Shown: positions 28,095-37,187, counted from the first letter of the stretch. The stretch is DNA of 45,978 nucleotides from Nostoc sp. LEGE 12450 (GCF_015206895.1 NZ_JADEXU010000055.1:1-45978), one strand, 5' to 3'. Translations and numbers: made by a program. The notes: generated from the sequence alone by a model not told the origin.

Positions 28095-28214
28095 GTAGGT
28101 TGGGTGAAGCGGAGCGCAACCCAACATATATCAGAATGTTGGGTTACGCAAAGCCTCCAACGCCACTTGCTACAACGCGGGAAACCCGCGCAACGCAGTG
28201 GCTCCCCAACCTAC
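28095..28214. repeat. Foldback element with 10-bp inverted ends
   Basis: GTAGGTTGGG (28095-28104) is inverted exactly as CCCAACCTAC (28205-28214). The interior contains smaller hairpins (GTTGGGT with AACCCAAC; GCGGG with CCCGC). It resembles widely dispersed Nostoc repeats. Confidence 0.65.
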
Positions 28215-28426
28215 AATTTTTTTGCAACATTTTAGCCTTGACACGCCACTACAAAATTGGACATTAAAGGTAGTAGGGAGATGAGAAAATACGACCGTCT
28301 GCCGTAATGCTGAGTTTAAATATAGTATGTCAGGCGATCGCTCGCTAAAAAAGAAATGCGTAGGTGAAGCCCATCGTTCACGTAGCGTCTCGCAGAGAAG
28401 ATATTGCAGTTCTGAACTCGGTGTTT

Positions 28427-28650
28427 CGAGTTCAGAACACGAATGACCGAGCAAAAAGGTTGAAATTCCGAGTTCTGAACACGAATGATCGAGCAAAAAG
28501 GTCGAAGTTCCGAGTTCCGAACACGAATGACCGAGCAAAAAGGTCGAACTTCCGAGTTCCGAACACGAATGACCGAGTAAAAAGGTCGAACTTCCGAGTT
28601 CCGAACACGAATGACCGAGTAAAAAGGTCGAAGTTCCGAGTTCAAAGCTT
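28427..28650. repeat. 42-bp tandem repeat (minisatellite), five full units plus a partial
   Basis: Units begin with CGAGTTC at 28427, 28469, 28511, 28553, 28595 and 28637, an exact 42-base spacing. Each carries the pieces CGAACACGAATGA, CGAGCAAAAAGGT and CGAA.TTC with few substitutions. The first unit also forms the right arm of a 12-bp hairpin (GTTCTGAACTCG at 28409-28420). Confidence 0.9.
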
Positions 28651-28803
28651 GAAGTTTCCAGTTAAGCCAGCAAATAGCCGCTCTATATTCGGCTTAATTT
28701 CTACAATCCAGCCAATCTGTATGGTATTATTAGCAACTAATTGTCCGTCACTATCTAAGTAGATGACCTCTGGCTGGGTCGGCGGTTGGATTTGCGATAC
28801 CAT
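28642..28803 (-). pseudogene. Truncated Uma2-family (DUF820) N-terminus
   Basis: 53 codons from ATG 28803. The segment PEVIYLDSDGQLVANNT and then QIGWIVEIKPNIERLFA matches my recollection of the first 40 residues of a large cyanobacterial Uma2 (PD-(D/E)XK-like, DUF820) subfamily, which normally continues with an AGDLLWYPVEG-type strand. Here the frame instead runs into the minisatellite and stops (GLTGNFKL). All catalytic residues would be missing. It is either a gene cut by repeat expansion or a small unrelated protein. Confidence 0.55.
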
Positions 28804-28983
28804 ATTCGCCCTAAGAAGGATATTTAATCGGGATGCTTCCAAATTAGCTGACTCTTAAGGATGTCTGCGCTATGAATCTGGAAGGATAACTAACTAAAAC
28901 AGTACGATTGTTCTACTATAAACTAATTAAAGATAGTATTATTAAGGACTGTTTCATAAGAAACTCCTTCTTCGCCGCCCAAT

Positions 28984-31872
28984 ATGTCAGACAAACAGCT
29001 AGCAGCATCCTTGAATGGACATCTTCCGTACCCCAGCCACAACAGCCAGAATACCATTCGGATTCGGGGTGCTAGGCAGCATAATCTGAAAAATATTGAC
29101 TTGGAATTGCCACGCGATCGCTTAATCGTATTCACTGGCGTTTCTGGTTCTGGTAAGTCTTCCCTAGCCTTTGATACCATTTTCGCTGAAGGGCAACGTC
29201 GCTATGTCGAATCCCTCAGCGCCTACGCACGGCAATTTTTAGGACAACTGGATAAGCCGGATGTAGAAGCCATTGAAGGCTTAAGTCCAGCAATTTCCAT
29301 TGACCAAAAATCAACATCTCATAACCCCCGTTCTACTGTCGGTACGGTGACAGAGATTTACGACTATTTGCGGCTGTTGTTTGGTCGGGCTGGCGAACCC
29401 CATTGTCCGATATGCGATCGCTGTATTGCACCCCAGACAATTGATGAGATGTGCGATCGCATCATGGAATTACCAGATCGCACCCGCTTCCAAATCCTTG
29501 CACCCGTTGTCAGAGGTAAAAAAGGCACACACCGTAAGCTTTTGTCAAGTCTGGCATCCCAAGGTTTTGTCCGCGTGCGGATCAATGGTGAGATCCGCGA
29601 ACTGTCAGATTCCATTGAATTGGATAAAAACTTTACCCACACCATCGAAGTGGTAATTGACCGCTTGGTGAAAAAAGCTGATATTCAAGAGCGTTTGGTT
29701 GATTCCCTGTCTACGTGTCTCAAGCAATCGGGTGGAATTGCAGCCATTCTGGTGAGTCTGCTTGATGACGACGGACAAGAAAAAGAAGAAGAATTAGTAT
29801 TTTCGGAAAATTTTGCTTGTCCAGAACATGGGGCGGTAATGGAGGAACTATCACCGCGATTGTTCTCCTTTAACTCGCCTTATGGTGCTTGTCCGCACTG
29901 TCATGGCATCGGGACTTTAAGAAGATTTGCGCCAGACTTGATCGTACCTGACTGGGAAGCGCCAGTTTATGCTGCGATCGCGCCTTGGTCAGAAAAAGAT
30001 AATTCTTATTACTTAGAACTACTCTATAGTGTAGGGCAGATTTATGGGTTTGAGTTACAAACAAATTGGAGCAAGTTAACAGAAGAACAACAGCAAATTA
30101 TTTTGTTTGGCGAGAAAGATGAACGAGCCGCAGAAGCACAAAGGAAACAGAGTTTTAAAGGTGCTATTCCAATTTTGCAACGCCAGTATGAAGGTGGTTC
30201 GGAATTAGTTAAGCAAAAATTAGAGCAGTATTTAATTGATCAACCATGTGAAGTTTGTAAGGGAAAACGGTTAAAACCGGAAGCCTTGGCAGTGAAATTG
30301 GGACAATATGGAATTTTAGAATTGACTACCGTATCAATTCGAGATTGTCGAGAGAGAATTGAGCAATTTAAGTTGAGCGATCGCCAGTTACAAATTGCTG
30401 ATTTAGTCCTGAGAGAAATCAAAGCCAGATTGCAATTTTTGTTAGATGTAGGTTTAGATTATCTCACCCTTGACCGTCCCGCCATGACCCTTTCTGGTGG
30501 CGAAGCCCAACGAATTCGTCTAGCAACGCAAATTGGTTCTGGTTTAACAGGAGTTCTCTACGTTTTAGATGAACCGAGTATTGGTTTGCATCAACGAGAT
30601 AATGGCAGGTTGCTCAAAACCTTAACTAAATTGCGCGATTTGGGTAATACATTGATTGTCGTTGAACACGATGAAGAAACAATTCGCGCAGCCAACCATA
30701 TAGTTGATATTGGCCCTGGTGCAGGAATTCACGGCGGAAATATTATCGCCCAAGGTGATTTTCAGGCGTTATTAGCAGCAGAAGATTCTTTGACGGGTGC
30801 ATATTTATCAGGAAGACGAGTAATTACCACACCAGCAGAACGCCGAGAAGGAAATGGGCGCAGTTTGGGAATTAAAAATGCCCATCGCAACAATTTAAGA
30901 AATATAGATGTAGAAATTCCATTAGGTAAACTCGTCTCCATTACCGGTGTGTCTGGTTCCGGGAAATCTACCCTAATTAACGAATTACTGTACCCATCTC
31001 TGCAACACCATTTAACTAAGAAAGTTCCTTTACCCAGACATTTGGATAAAATTCAGGGATTAAACGCGATTGATAAAGCGATCGTTATCGATCAATCCCC
31101 TATTGGACGCACACCACGTTCTAACCCTGCAACTTACACAGGAATTTTCGATGCGATTCGAGATGTATTTTCCCAAACAGTAGAAGCCAAAGCTAGGGGT
31201 TACAAACCCGGACAATTTTCCTTCAACGTTAAAGGTGGACGTTGCGAAGCTTGTAGCGGACAGGGTGTGAATGTTATTGAAATGAACTTTCTCCCTGATG
31301 TTTACGTGCAATGCGAAATTTGTAAAGGTGCAAGATACAACCGCGAAACTTTGCAAGTGAAGTACAAAGATAAGTCAATTTCTGATGTACTGAGAATGAC
31401 AGTTGAGGAAAGCTTAGACTTTTTCCAGAATATCCCCAAAGCGATCGCGCGTTTGCAAACTTTATTTGATGTCGGCTTGGGTTATGTCCAACTAGGACAA
31501 CCTGCGACAACCTTATCTGGTGGTGAAGCACAACGGGTAAAATTAGCAACAGAACTATCTCGACGCGCTACAGGTAAAACACTTTATTTAATAGATGAAC
31601 CGACAACAGGGTTATCTTTTTACGATGTCCATAAATTATTAGATGTGTTGCAAAGATTGGTAGATAAAGGTAATTCAATATTAGTAATCGAACACAACTT
31701 AGATGTAATTCGTTGTTCTGATTGGGTGATAGATTTGGGGCCAGAAGGTGGTGATAAAGGGGGAGAATTGATTGCTGTGGGTACACCGGAGGAGGTTGCA
31801 AAAAATCCCAGGTCTTATACTGGGCAATATTTAAAGCAGGTGTTGAAACAGTATCCGGCTATGAAATCTTAG
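28984..31872 (+). CDS. uvrA: Excinuclease ABC subunit A
   Basis: 962 residues, normal for UvrA, the damage-recognition ATPase of nucleotide excision repair that loads UvrB. Two ABC modules are present. The first Walker A is GVSGSGKSS at 52-60, the second is at about 655 (GVSGSGKST), with the two LSGGEAQR signatures and DEPSIGLHQRD and DEPTTGLSFYD. Zinc-binding cysteine pairs are visible (CPICDR, CPEHG/CPHCHG, CEVCKGKR, CEACSGQG...CEICKGAR). The opening IRIRGARQHNLKNIDLELPR is canonical. Start ATG 28984 adds about 24 residues before it. The gene stands alone; a DUF4926 gene follows after 75 bp. Confidence 0.97.
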   Translation: MSDKQLAASLNGHLPYPSHNSQNTIRIRGARQHNLKNIDLELPRDRLIVFTGVSGSGKSSLAFDTIFAEGQRRYVESLSAYARQFLGQLDKPDVEAIEGLSPAISIDQKSTSHNPRSTVGTVTEIYDYLRLLFGRAGEPHCPICDRCIAPQTIDEMCDRIMELPDRTRFQILAPVVRGKKGTHRKLLSSLASQGFVRVRINGEIRELSDSIELDKNFTHTIEVVIDRLVKKADIQERLVDSLSTCLKQSGGIAAILVSLLDDDGQEKEEELVFSENFACPEHGAVMEELSPRLFSFNSPYGACPHCHGIGTLRRFAPDLIVPDWEAPVYAAIAPWSEKDNSYYLELLYSVGQIYGFELQTNWSKLTEEQQQIILFGEKDERAAEAQRKQSFKGAIPILQRQYEGGSELVKQKLEQYLIDQPCEVCKGKRLKPEALAVKLGQYGILELTTVSIRDCRERIEQFKLSDRQLQIADLVLREIKARLQFLLDVGLDYLTLDRPAMTLSGGEAQRIRLATQIGSGLTGVLYVLDEPSIGLHQRDNGRLLKTLTKLRDLGNTLIVVEHDEETIRAANHIVDIGPGAGIHGGNIIAQGDFQALLAAEDSLTGAYLSGRRVITTPAERREGNGRSLGIKNAHRNNLRNIDVEIPLGKLVSITGVSGSGKSTLINELLYPSLQHHLTKKVPLPRHLDKIQGLNAIDKAIVIDQSPIGRTPRSNPATYTGIFDAIRDVFSQTVEAKARGYKPGQFSFNVKGGRCEACSGQGVNVIEMNFLPDVYVQCEICKGARYNRETLQVKYKDKSISDVLRMTVEESLDFFQNIPKAIARLQTLFDVGLGYVQLGQPATTLSGGEAQRVKLATELSRRATGKTLYLIDEPTTGLSFYDVHKLLDVLQRLVDKGNSILVIEHNLDVIRCSDWVIDLGPEGGDKGGELIAVGTPEEVAKNPRSYTGQYLKQVLKQYPAMKS

Positions 31873-31947
31873 TCTTTTTAAAGTAGGGTGTATTATATAA
31901 AACTAAACCATCCTATTTCTGAATTTTATAGCAATGAGGTAATACCA

Positions 31948-32166
31948 ATGAAATTATTAGATGTGGTTGCCCTAACCGAAGACTTCCCAGAAGTGGGATT
32001 GCATCGCGGTCAAGTAGGAACGATTGTAGAAGAATATGAACCTGGAGTTTTTGAAGTAGAATTCAGCGACTTAACAAGAAAAGCTTATGCCATAGAAACT
32101 TTAAATGCTAACCAGCTAATGGCTTTATATCATCAACCAATTGGTGGAAAAACTTTATTGGTTTAA
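31948..32166 (+). CDS. DUF4926 domain protein
   Basis: 72 residues from ATG 31948 (MKLLDVVALTEDFPEVGLHRGQ), chosen because GAGGT precedes it by seven bases; an upstream GTG in frame has no such site. The pattern LLDVVALTED, GLHRGQVGTIVE, PGVFEVEFSD is that of DUF4926, a small SH3-like beta-barrel protein common in cyanobacteria, often next to small uncharacterised or toxin-antitoxin-like genes. No molecular function is established. It converges with the HigA-like gene, with stop codons only a few bases apart. Confidence 0.8.
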   Translation: MKLLDVVALTEDFPEVGLHRGQVGTIVEEYEPGVFEVEFSDLTRKAYAIETLNANQLMALYHQPIGGKTLLV

Positions 32167-32171
32167 CAAAA

Positions 32172-32573
32172 TCAACAAATAAATAAGCTTGACTCAACGT
32201 GAAAAAACTTACCTAAAGCTTCAGCTTGTTTTTTAGTGATTTCTAGTTCGTTATTGATGATTTTAGTAACAATCTCGCTTGAACCCAGGATTTCTACCAA
32301 ATCAGCTTGTTCCAAACTCCTAGCTTCCATCAAATGCAAGAGTCTTGAATAAGGTGTTGAAGAATTAAGCTGATAGTGATTATCTTCAAAATCCTCAATT
32401 AATTTTACCAATAATTCCAACAAAGCATCTTCTTCAGGAGTCAGATGAGAACGAGAAAGCAGTTCTTCAACAGCTTCTAAAAACTTCTCGTTTTCCTCTT
32501 CTGTCTTGATAATCTGAGGTTGATGTTGAGACAGCAATTCACTATAAATATCTGAGTTAAAAATAAAGGTCAT
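32172..32573 (-). CDS. HigA-like helix-turn-helix antitoxin/regulator (COG5499 type)
   Basis: 133 residues. The N-terminal helical part (TEEENEKFLEAVEELLSRSHLTPEEDALLELLVKLIEDFE, cited by its ends TEEENEKF and LVKLIEDFE) and the C-terminal HTH (LLHLMEARSLEQADLVEILG, then KKQAEALGKFFHV) fit the HigA family that neutralises HigB-type mRNA interferases and represses its own operon. No HigB or other toxin gene is seen on either side: the upstream 240 bp hold only a MITE-like repeat. The product is therefore an orphan antitoxin-like regulator, or its partner lies elsewhere. Confidence 0.82.
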   Translation of the reverse strand: MTFIFNSDIYSELLSQHQPQIIKTEEENEKFLEAVEELLSRSHLTPEEDALLELLVKLIEDFEDNHYQLNSSTPYSRLLHLMEARSLEQADLVEILGSSEIVTKIINNELEITKKQAEALGKFFHVESSLFIC

Positions 32574-32658
32574 TTTCTTAGTAATCTCTGTAATGCCAAA
32601 TTACAAAGATTCTTATCCTACCAAATTATAGTTACCCCAGATAAAGGCATTCTACTGG

Positions 32659-32769
32659 AATACGGTTCAGTTAAGCATTTCTTTCTTCTCTTTGCGTCCT
32701 TGGCGTTCTTGGCGGTTCGTTAAAAAAATTGACTTTGGCAAAGAGTTTTAGGGTTAACTGAACTGTATT
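32659..32769. repeat. MITE-like element with 16-bp terminal inverted repeats
   Basis: AATACGGTTCAGTTAA (32659-32674) is inverted at 32754-32769 with one mismatch. The interior contains CTTTGCGTCCTTGGCG, a dispersed repeat motif. The termini resemble those of the element at 42982-43089 (AATACTTTTCGGTTAA), suggesting the same family. No target duplication visible. Confidence 0.75.
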
Positions 32770-32817
32770 GTATTTTAATCTTAATTATTCTTCGTCTCAA
32801 GAATGAATATCTAACAG

Positions 32818-33249
32818 CTAATTAGCCATATCTCCCCTTTGCCAAAACTGTTGTAAAATCTCCCCTGGCTTTCTATCCCAAGTGTCGATATGCTCGTATA
32901 TCAAATTATCTTGATTGAGTTTATATGTGGAATAGCCATTAAAAAGCAAACCAGCTTTCCAAGGAACTCGCAACACTCCCCGCACTGTCCACTTTGCTAA
33001 AATAGTGTCTTCGGCTGACTGATAAACCTCATGCACATCAAAGTGAATTTGAGTAAAAAATAGCCGAGCGTGAAATCGCAAAGTCCAAAATATAATGCGA
33101 TAGTTAAATTTGTATTTGAATGTATTTACTGGGTCTTTAAAATAGATATCCTGTGTATAAATATCATAAGAGATATCTTTTTCAAAAAGTGTTGGTAAAT
33201 CCTCTTTTAAAGTTTTAATTACTTGTTCTACTGATAATTGAGATTCCAC
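32818..33249 (-). CDS. DUF2358 protein (SnoaL-like fold expected)
   Basis: 143 residues, GTG start at 33249 with AAGGGAAAAGG just upstream. The opening VIKTLKEDLPTLFEKDISYDIYTQDIYFKDPVNTF and the later LAKWTVRGVLRVPWKAGLLFNG, YEHIDTWDRKPGEILQQF (quoted as separate pieces) are typical of DUF2358, a family conserved in cyanobacteria and plastids with an NTF2/SnoaL-like shape and no assigned reaction. It follows the GHL10 glycosidase by 12 bp, and its ribosome site begins at that gene's stop, so the two are almost certainly co-transcribed. Confidence 0.82.
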   Translation of the reverse strand: MESQLSVEQVIKTLKEDLPTLFEKDISYDIYTQDIYFKDPVNTFKYKFNYRIIFWTLRFHARLFFTQIHFDVHEVYQSAEDTILAKWTVRGVLRVPWKAGLLFNGYSTYKLNQDNLIYEHIDTWDRKPGEILQQFWQRGDMAN

Positions 33250-33261
33250 GCGCCTTTTCCC

Positions 33262-34407
33262 TTAAAAAATCTTTTTTAACAACCTTTGCCAAATTGAAGA
33301 TGACTTCCTATTACTCACACCACCCGCACTCAAATCTGACAGAGTAGGAAATGATGCAGACTTAGCATAGGGGCCATTTCGCAAAACTTTAGCTAGGGTA
33401 TTGTTATTTTCGCGCAAACCTTCGTAAAAAAAGAATACTTCTCCTTGAATCCTAAGTTGGCGATTGTATTCAATTGCCTGCACTAGATATTCTGGACTAA
33501 TGGAGTAAGAGCCAAGCTTCATCAGTATTCCCGGTGCTAACTTCGGTAGTGTCGCATCTGTGAACTGCTGGTTTACCAGTTTATCAGCGATCGCAGCGTA
33601 ACTCCTAAAGTCACGGCGATAAATCTGCGGCTGAATCATATCAACTATTCCCCGCTTCAGCCATGCGGGTGAGTCTTGCAGATATTCCTGGAATGCCCAA
33701 TCATGGATATTAGGTGCGATCGCTACTAATAAATTAGAATTAACTGCTTTCACCTCCCCGTAGAGACGCGCCAAAAACTCAGTGAGAATATCTGCACGCC
33801 ACTGTAACCATTGTTTATCCTTGGGATTCTCTGGTGGATTGCGATCGAATTCTTGGCGATAGCGGCTGACAGTTCCCTCATCATAGCCACCTTCAGAGGG
33901 GAACGCTGGGAAGCGATCGTCACCTTGAATACCATCCACATCGTAATTATTCGCAACTTCCAACACCAAGTTTAACAAGAATTCCTGCACCTGTGAGTCG
34001 AGTGCATTCAACCACTCAAAACCATTTTTCTTCAGTAAGTTGCCGTTAAAATCACGCGCAGCCCATTCCGGTTTTTTTTGTAAAAGTACACCGCCATTCA
34101 AATTGTAAGAACTAGCAAAACCGTATTCAAACCAAGGAATTACTTTTAACCCAACTCGTCGCGCCTCAACCACCACCTCTTCTAAAGGGTCACGACCTAC
34201 AGACATAGGGTCAATTTCAACCCCAAAAATTTGCTGCATTGTTTGGCTGGGATACAGAGTTACCGCCTTATTCCAAACAACGGGAAACACCACATTAAAT
34301 CCTGTCTCAGCCAGAAAATTCATCGCCTCAGCAATACGTTCCTTTGACCTGAGAACTTTACTATCAGTAGTAGTCAGCCAGATACCACGGGTTTCTATTA
34401 TTGCCAT
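33262..34407 (-). CDS. GHL10-type (family 10-like) glycosyl hydrolase
   Basis: 381 residues. The barrel-like pattern begins ETRGIWLTTTDSKVL and includes NVVFPVVWNKAVTLYPS, LKVIPWFEYGFASS, WLNALDSQVQEFLLNLV and DGIQGDDRFPAFPSEGGYD. Acidic residues at strand ends (WFEYGF; GIQGDDRF) are candidates for catalysis. This matches the GHL10/DUF187 family of putative glycosidases. Secreted members exist, but no signal peptide is evident here. The substrate is unknown. It forms a tight pair with the DUF2358 gene and follows the DUF1206 gene on the same strand. Confidence 0.85.
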   Translation of the reverse strand: MAIIETRGIWLTTTDSKVLRSKERIAEAMNFLAETGFNVVFPVVWNKAVTLYPSQTMQQIFGVEIDPMSVGRDPLEEVVVEARRVGLKVIPWFEYGFASSYNLNGGVLLQKKPEWAARDFNGNLLKKNGFEWLNALDSQVQEFLLNLVLEVANNYDVDGIQGDDRFPAFPSEGGYDEGTVSRYRQEFDRNPPENPKDKQWLQWRADILTEFLARLYGEVKAVNSNLLVAIAPNIHDWAFQEYLQDSPAWLKRGIVDMIQPQIYRRDFRSYAAIADKLVNQQFTDATLPKLAPGILMKLGSYSISPEYLVQAIEYNRQLRIQGEVFFFYEGLRENNNTLAKVLRNGPYAKSASFPTLSDLSAGGVSNRKSSSIWQRLLKKIF

Positions 34408-34440
34408 TTCTATAAATTGAAATTCTCAGCACCGCACCAT

Positions 34441-35259
34441 CTAAACATTGACTAGCCGACGATACCGCGCCTGTACTATTGTGTAAATTCCATAGGCAAC
34501 CAAACCTAACGCCACAATACCCAAAAGCCATGCTCCATAAGGCTGTTGCGCTAGCGTCTGTAATACTTCATCCAAACCTTCTGCGGTAGCGGCGTTAGAT
34601 TGCCTTGCAGCTTCAATTAAAAACCAGCCGATAATACAAAATACTATACCTCGTGCCGCTAAACCAAATCTGGAAATCCTGATTATCCACTGGGCTTCTG
34701 TGTTGCTTAACTCTGTTAAATTGAGTTCTTTACGAAATTTGGCACTAAAAGCTTTATAAAACTGATAGAAGCCTAGAGCAATTACAAACACCCCCACAGT
34801 TCCAACTAACCATTGACCAAAGGGTTGAGAAAGCAAACGTGCTGTCCAATCTTCAGTAGAATCACTACTATTTTTACCCCCACCTGTACCCGTAACCATT
34901 TTCACAGCACTTAAGGCTAAACTTGCATAAATCAAGCCATTAACTGCGTAACCAATTCGCACTGCCAAACCTTTGGCATCATTACCTTTATTTTCTGGGT
35001 CTTTAATTGCCTGTACAAAACGCCAGATTACATATCCAATCAAGCCAATTGCAACTAAAGCCAGCAAAAATTTACCAAATGGCTGGTTAACGATTGTTTG
35101 GAGAGCGCCTTGGGTATCAGTTGTTTTACCACCGCTGCCAAAAGCTGTCTGTGCTGCCAGTAGTCCAACTATACCGTAAACTACTCCCTTGGAAACATAG
35201 CCAAATCGTCCCAGTCGCTCAACCCACAATGAAGAATGGTTTGTCAACTGTTGTGTCAT
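34441..35259 (-). CDS. DUF1206 integral membrane protein
   Basis: 272 residues with six predicted membrane segments arranged as three repeats of two helices. Each repeat opens with a related pattern: RLGRFGYVSKGVVYGIVGLL, RIGYAVNGLIYASLALSAV and RISRFGLAARGIVFCIIGW. Each second helix follows a QPFG or QPYG turn (NQPFGKFLLALVA, SQPFGQWLVGTVG, QQPYGAWLLGIVA). This is the DUF1206 architecture. It is located in a membrane; function unknown. It is 33 bp upstream of the GHL10 gene on the same strand. Confidence 0.88.
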   Translation of the reverse strand: MTQQLTNHSSLWVERLGRFGYVSKGVVYGIVGLLAAQTAFGSGGKTTDTQGALQTIVNQPFGKFLLALVAIGLIGYVIWRFVQAIKDPENKGNDAKGLAVRIGYAVNGLIYASLALSAVKMVTGTGGGKNSSDSTEDWTARLLSQPFGQWLVGTVGVFVIALGFYQFYKAFSAKFRKELNLTELSNTEAQWIIRISRFGLAARGIVFCIIGWFLIEAARQSNAATAEGLDEVLQTLAQQPYGAWLLGIVALGLVAYGIYTIVQARYRRLVNV

Positions 35260-35467
35260 GGTACTTGGGGAGAATTATTATATCTACTTTTTACCAAAAT
35301 TTAGCCACGATTCACATCTACCCCAAGGCAATTTCTCTAATATTGTTGCAAAAAATCACTATCGGAATACTGTCTTTCAATAGATGCAAAACCACTAAAA
35401 ATAATATTACATATATAAAGTGAAGTCTTATTATTTAGTATTTTTTAATGCTGAATTTGGATTAATT

Positions 35468-36337
35468 ATGTCTCTAATAGAAAGTTCTTGGAAACACGAA
35501 TATATAACTACCAATGGGGTAAAACTACACTACGTTACCCAAGGTGAAGGGCCATTAATGTTGATGTTGCATGGGTTTCCTGAGTTTTGGTACTCTTGGC
35601 GGCATCAAATACCAGAATTTGCCCAAAATTTCAAAGTTGTCGCCCTTGACTTGCGTGGTTATAACGATAGTGATAAACCAAATGAGCAATCAGCTTATGT
35701 CATGGATGAATTTATCAAAGATGTTGAGGGAGTAATCAAAGGATTAGGATACCAAAAATGTGTATTAGTTGGACATGATTGGGGTGGTGCGATCGCTTGG
35801 AATTTTGCATACAGTCACCCTGAAATGTTAGAACAATTAATTATTCTTAACCTGCCTCATCCTGCCAAATTTGCCCAAGGGTTACGCACTCCCCAACAGT
35901 TGCTACGTAGCAACTATATATTTCTCTTTCAAATACCGTGGATACCAGAATTACTTTTACAATCTTCTGACTACCAAGCTATTGAAACAGCTTTTAAAGG
36001 TACAGCAGTTAACAAGAGTGCTTTCACACAAGCTGATATTGACGCATATAAAAATGCTGCGGCAAAACGCGGTGCCCTGACAGCAATGTTAAACTATTAC
36101 CGCAATATTTTTCAGCAGAGAATGCTAAATCCAAGTTGGGGCGTTCTGGAAGTACCAACACTGATGATTTGGGGAGAAAATGACACCGCACTCGGCAAGG
36201 AACTAACCTATGACACCGCAGCTTATGTCCGAAACTTTCAAATCAAGTATATTCCTGATTGTGGTCATTGGGTGCAGCAAGAACAGCCGGAATTGGTCAA
36301 TCAGTATATGCAAGAATTTCTAATAGACCTAACCTAA
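35468..36337 (+). CDS. Epoxide-hydrolase-like alpha/beta hydrolase
   Basis: 289 residues from ATG 35468 (MSLIESSWKHEYITTNGVKL); a GTG 16 codons upstream is less likely. LMLHGFPEFWYSWRHQIPEF is the HGxP oxyanion motif of epoxide hydrolases and haloalkane dehalogenases. GHDWGGAIAW supplies an aspartate nucleophile in place of serine. The second acid is in WGENDTALG and the histidine in DCGHWVQQEQP. The cap domain contains tyrosines (SNYIFLF, SSDYQAIE) that could donate protons, favouring epoxide hydrolase over dehalogenase. Cytoplasmic, substrate unknown. Divergent from the DUF1206 gene. Confidence 0.87.
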   Translation: MSLIESSWKHEYITTNGVKLHYVTQGEGPLMLMLHGFPEFWYSWRHQIPEFAQNFKVVALDLRGYNDSDKPNEQSAYVMDEFIKDVEGVIKGLGYQKCVLVGHDWGGAIAWNFAYSHPEMLEQLIILNLPHPAKFAQGLRTPQQLLRSNYIFLFQIPWIPELLLQSSDYQAIETAFKGTAVNKSAFTQADIDAYKNAAAKRGALTAMLNYYRNIFQQRMLNPSWGVLEVPTLMIWGENDTALGKELTYDTAAYVRNFQIKYIPDCGHWVQQEQPELVNQYMQEFLIDLT

Positions 36338-36633
36338 TTTGCGAATTTACGATCAAATCAATTGATAAAGTATAAATACTTATCAAAAGTCCAAATTATG
36401 CCAGCCTTTAAAAATATTTAACAGAGATTTAACACTGGCAGCTTTTTAGGGTTTATCGGGTAAAAATCGACCAGAAACAGGATATATGGAATTTTTTATC
36501 TCGATATTATAGCAAGTTCATATCATAACCAACTTGTTAACGCATAGGATACATTGACCTCACGAAGTTTAGTGAGATAATAGAATTGTGAGGGATAGAA
36601 CGGACGCAACTTGATTATTAAGGGGGAAAATAT

Positions 36634-37089
36634 ATGAAACTTCAGCTATTAGCGGCCATGGCCTTAGCAACTCCCCTATTTTTCGCTAGCTCGGTTAGAG
36701 CCGAAAATCCGCAGGATTTACAAAAGCTGCTTTCAACTGGGGAATGTATCCAGTGCAATTTGTCGGGAGCTAACCTCAGTGGCGCTCATTTAATTGGTGC
36801 TGACTTGAGAGGCTCGAAGCTCGAAGGAGCAAACCTTGTAGGGGCTAACCTCGAAGGTGCTGACTTAACAGGTGCTAATTTGGCAGGTGCTAACTTAACA
36901 TCAGCTTATGTAACCAATGTTAATTTGAAGCAAACCAATCTTAACGGAGTAAATTTTACCCGCGCTACGATTCACGATTCTAATGTGTATAAAGCATCAA
37001 TGAACGATCTAAATCTCACTGGTGCCGAAATATTTAACACTGGAATCGGGATTGGTGGAGAAGATGCCGAAATTCCCGATTGGGACTAG
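36634..37089 (+). CDS. Secreted pentapeptide-repeat protein
   Basis: 151 residues with a cleavable signal peptide (residues 1-23, ending SSVRA). A right-handed beta-helix of A(D/N)LxX pentapeptides runs from about residue 42 to 135: CNLSGANLSGAHLIGADL, LEGANLVGANLEGADL, TGANLAGANL. A CIQC pair (residues 38-41) precedes the repeats. The probable location is periplasm or thylakoid lumen. Function unknown; related proteins are structural or modulate other proteins. AAGGGGGA lies eight bases before ATG. A strong terminator follows about 100 bp after the stop. A small inverted repeat, CTCAC/GTGAG near 36555-36572, lies in the promoter region. Confidence 0.88.
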   Translation: MKLQLLAAMALATPLFFASSVRAENPQDLQKLLSTGECIQCNLSGANLSGAHLIGADLRGSKLEGANLVGANLEGADLTGANLAGANLTSAYVTNVNLKQTNLNGVNFTRATIHDSNVYKASMNDLNLTGAEIFNTGIGIGGEDAEIPDWD

Positions 37090-37187
37090 GCTGAACTGGG
37101 TAGGCAGGTGAAAATAAACACAACATCAGAGAAACTGGTTTTTTGCCAGCATTATCTTTAAAATCTGCCTATACAAAAATAAAAAAT

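Larger units (their letters stand above)
27853..28983. other. Repeat-rich intergenic region between TPR gene and uvrA
   Basis: About 1.1 kb. It holds a foldback element (28095-28214), a 12-bp perfect hairpin (28409-28438), a 42-bp minisatellite (28427-28650) and a truncated Uma2-like frame (28642-28803). Several open frames on both strands across the minisatellite are consequences of the 42-bp period (a multiple of three) and are not counted as genes. The uvrA promoter should lie at about 28850-28975. Confidence 0.65.

Noticed and set aside
28427..28650. Possible CRISPR array
   Set aside because: Units follow each other directly at 42-base spacing with no unique spacers; it is a minisatellite, and no cas genes are near.
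28170..28762. Open frames of 109-132 codons on both strands over the minisatellite
   Set aside because: They exist because the period is a multiple of three; the peptides are simple 14-residue repeats with no ribosome site or recognisable domain.
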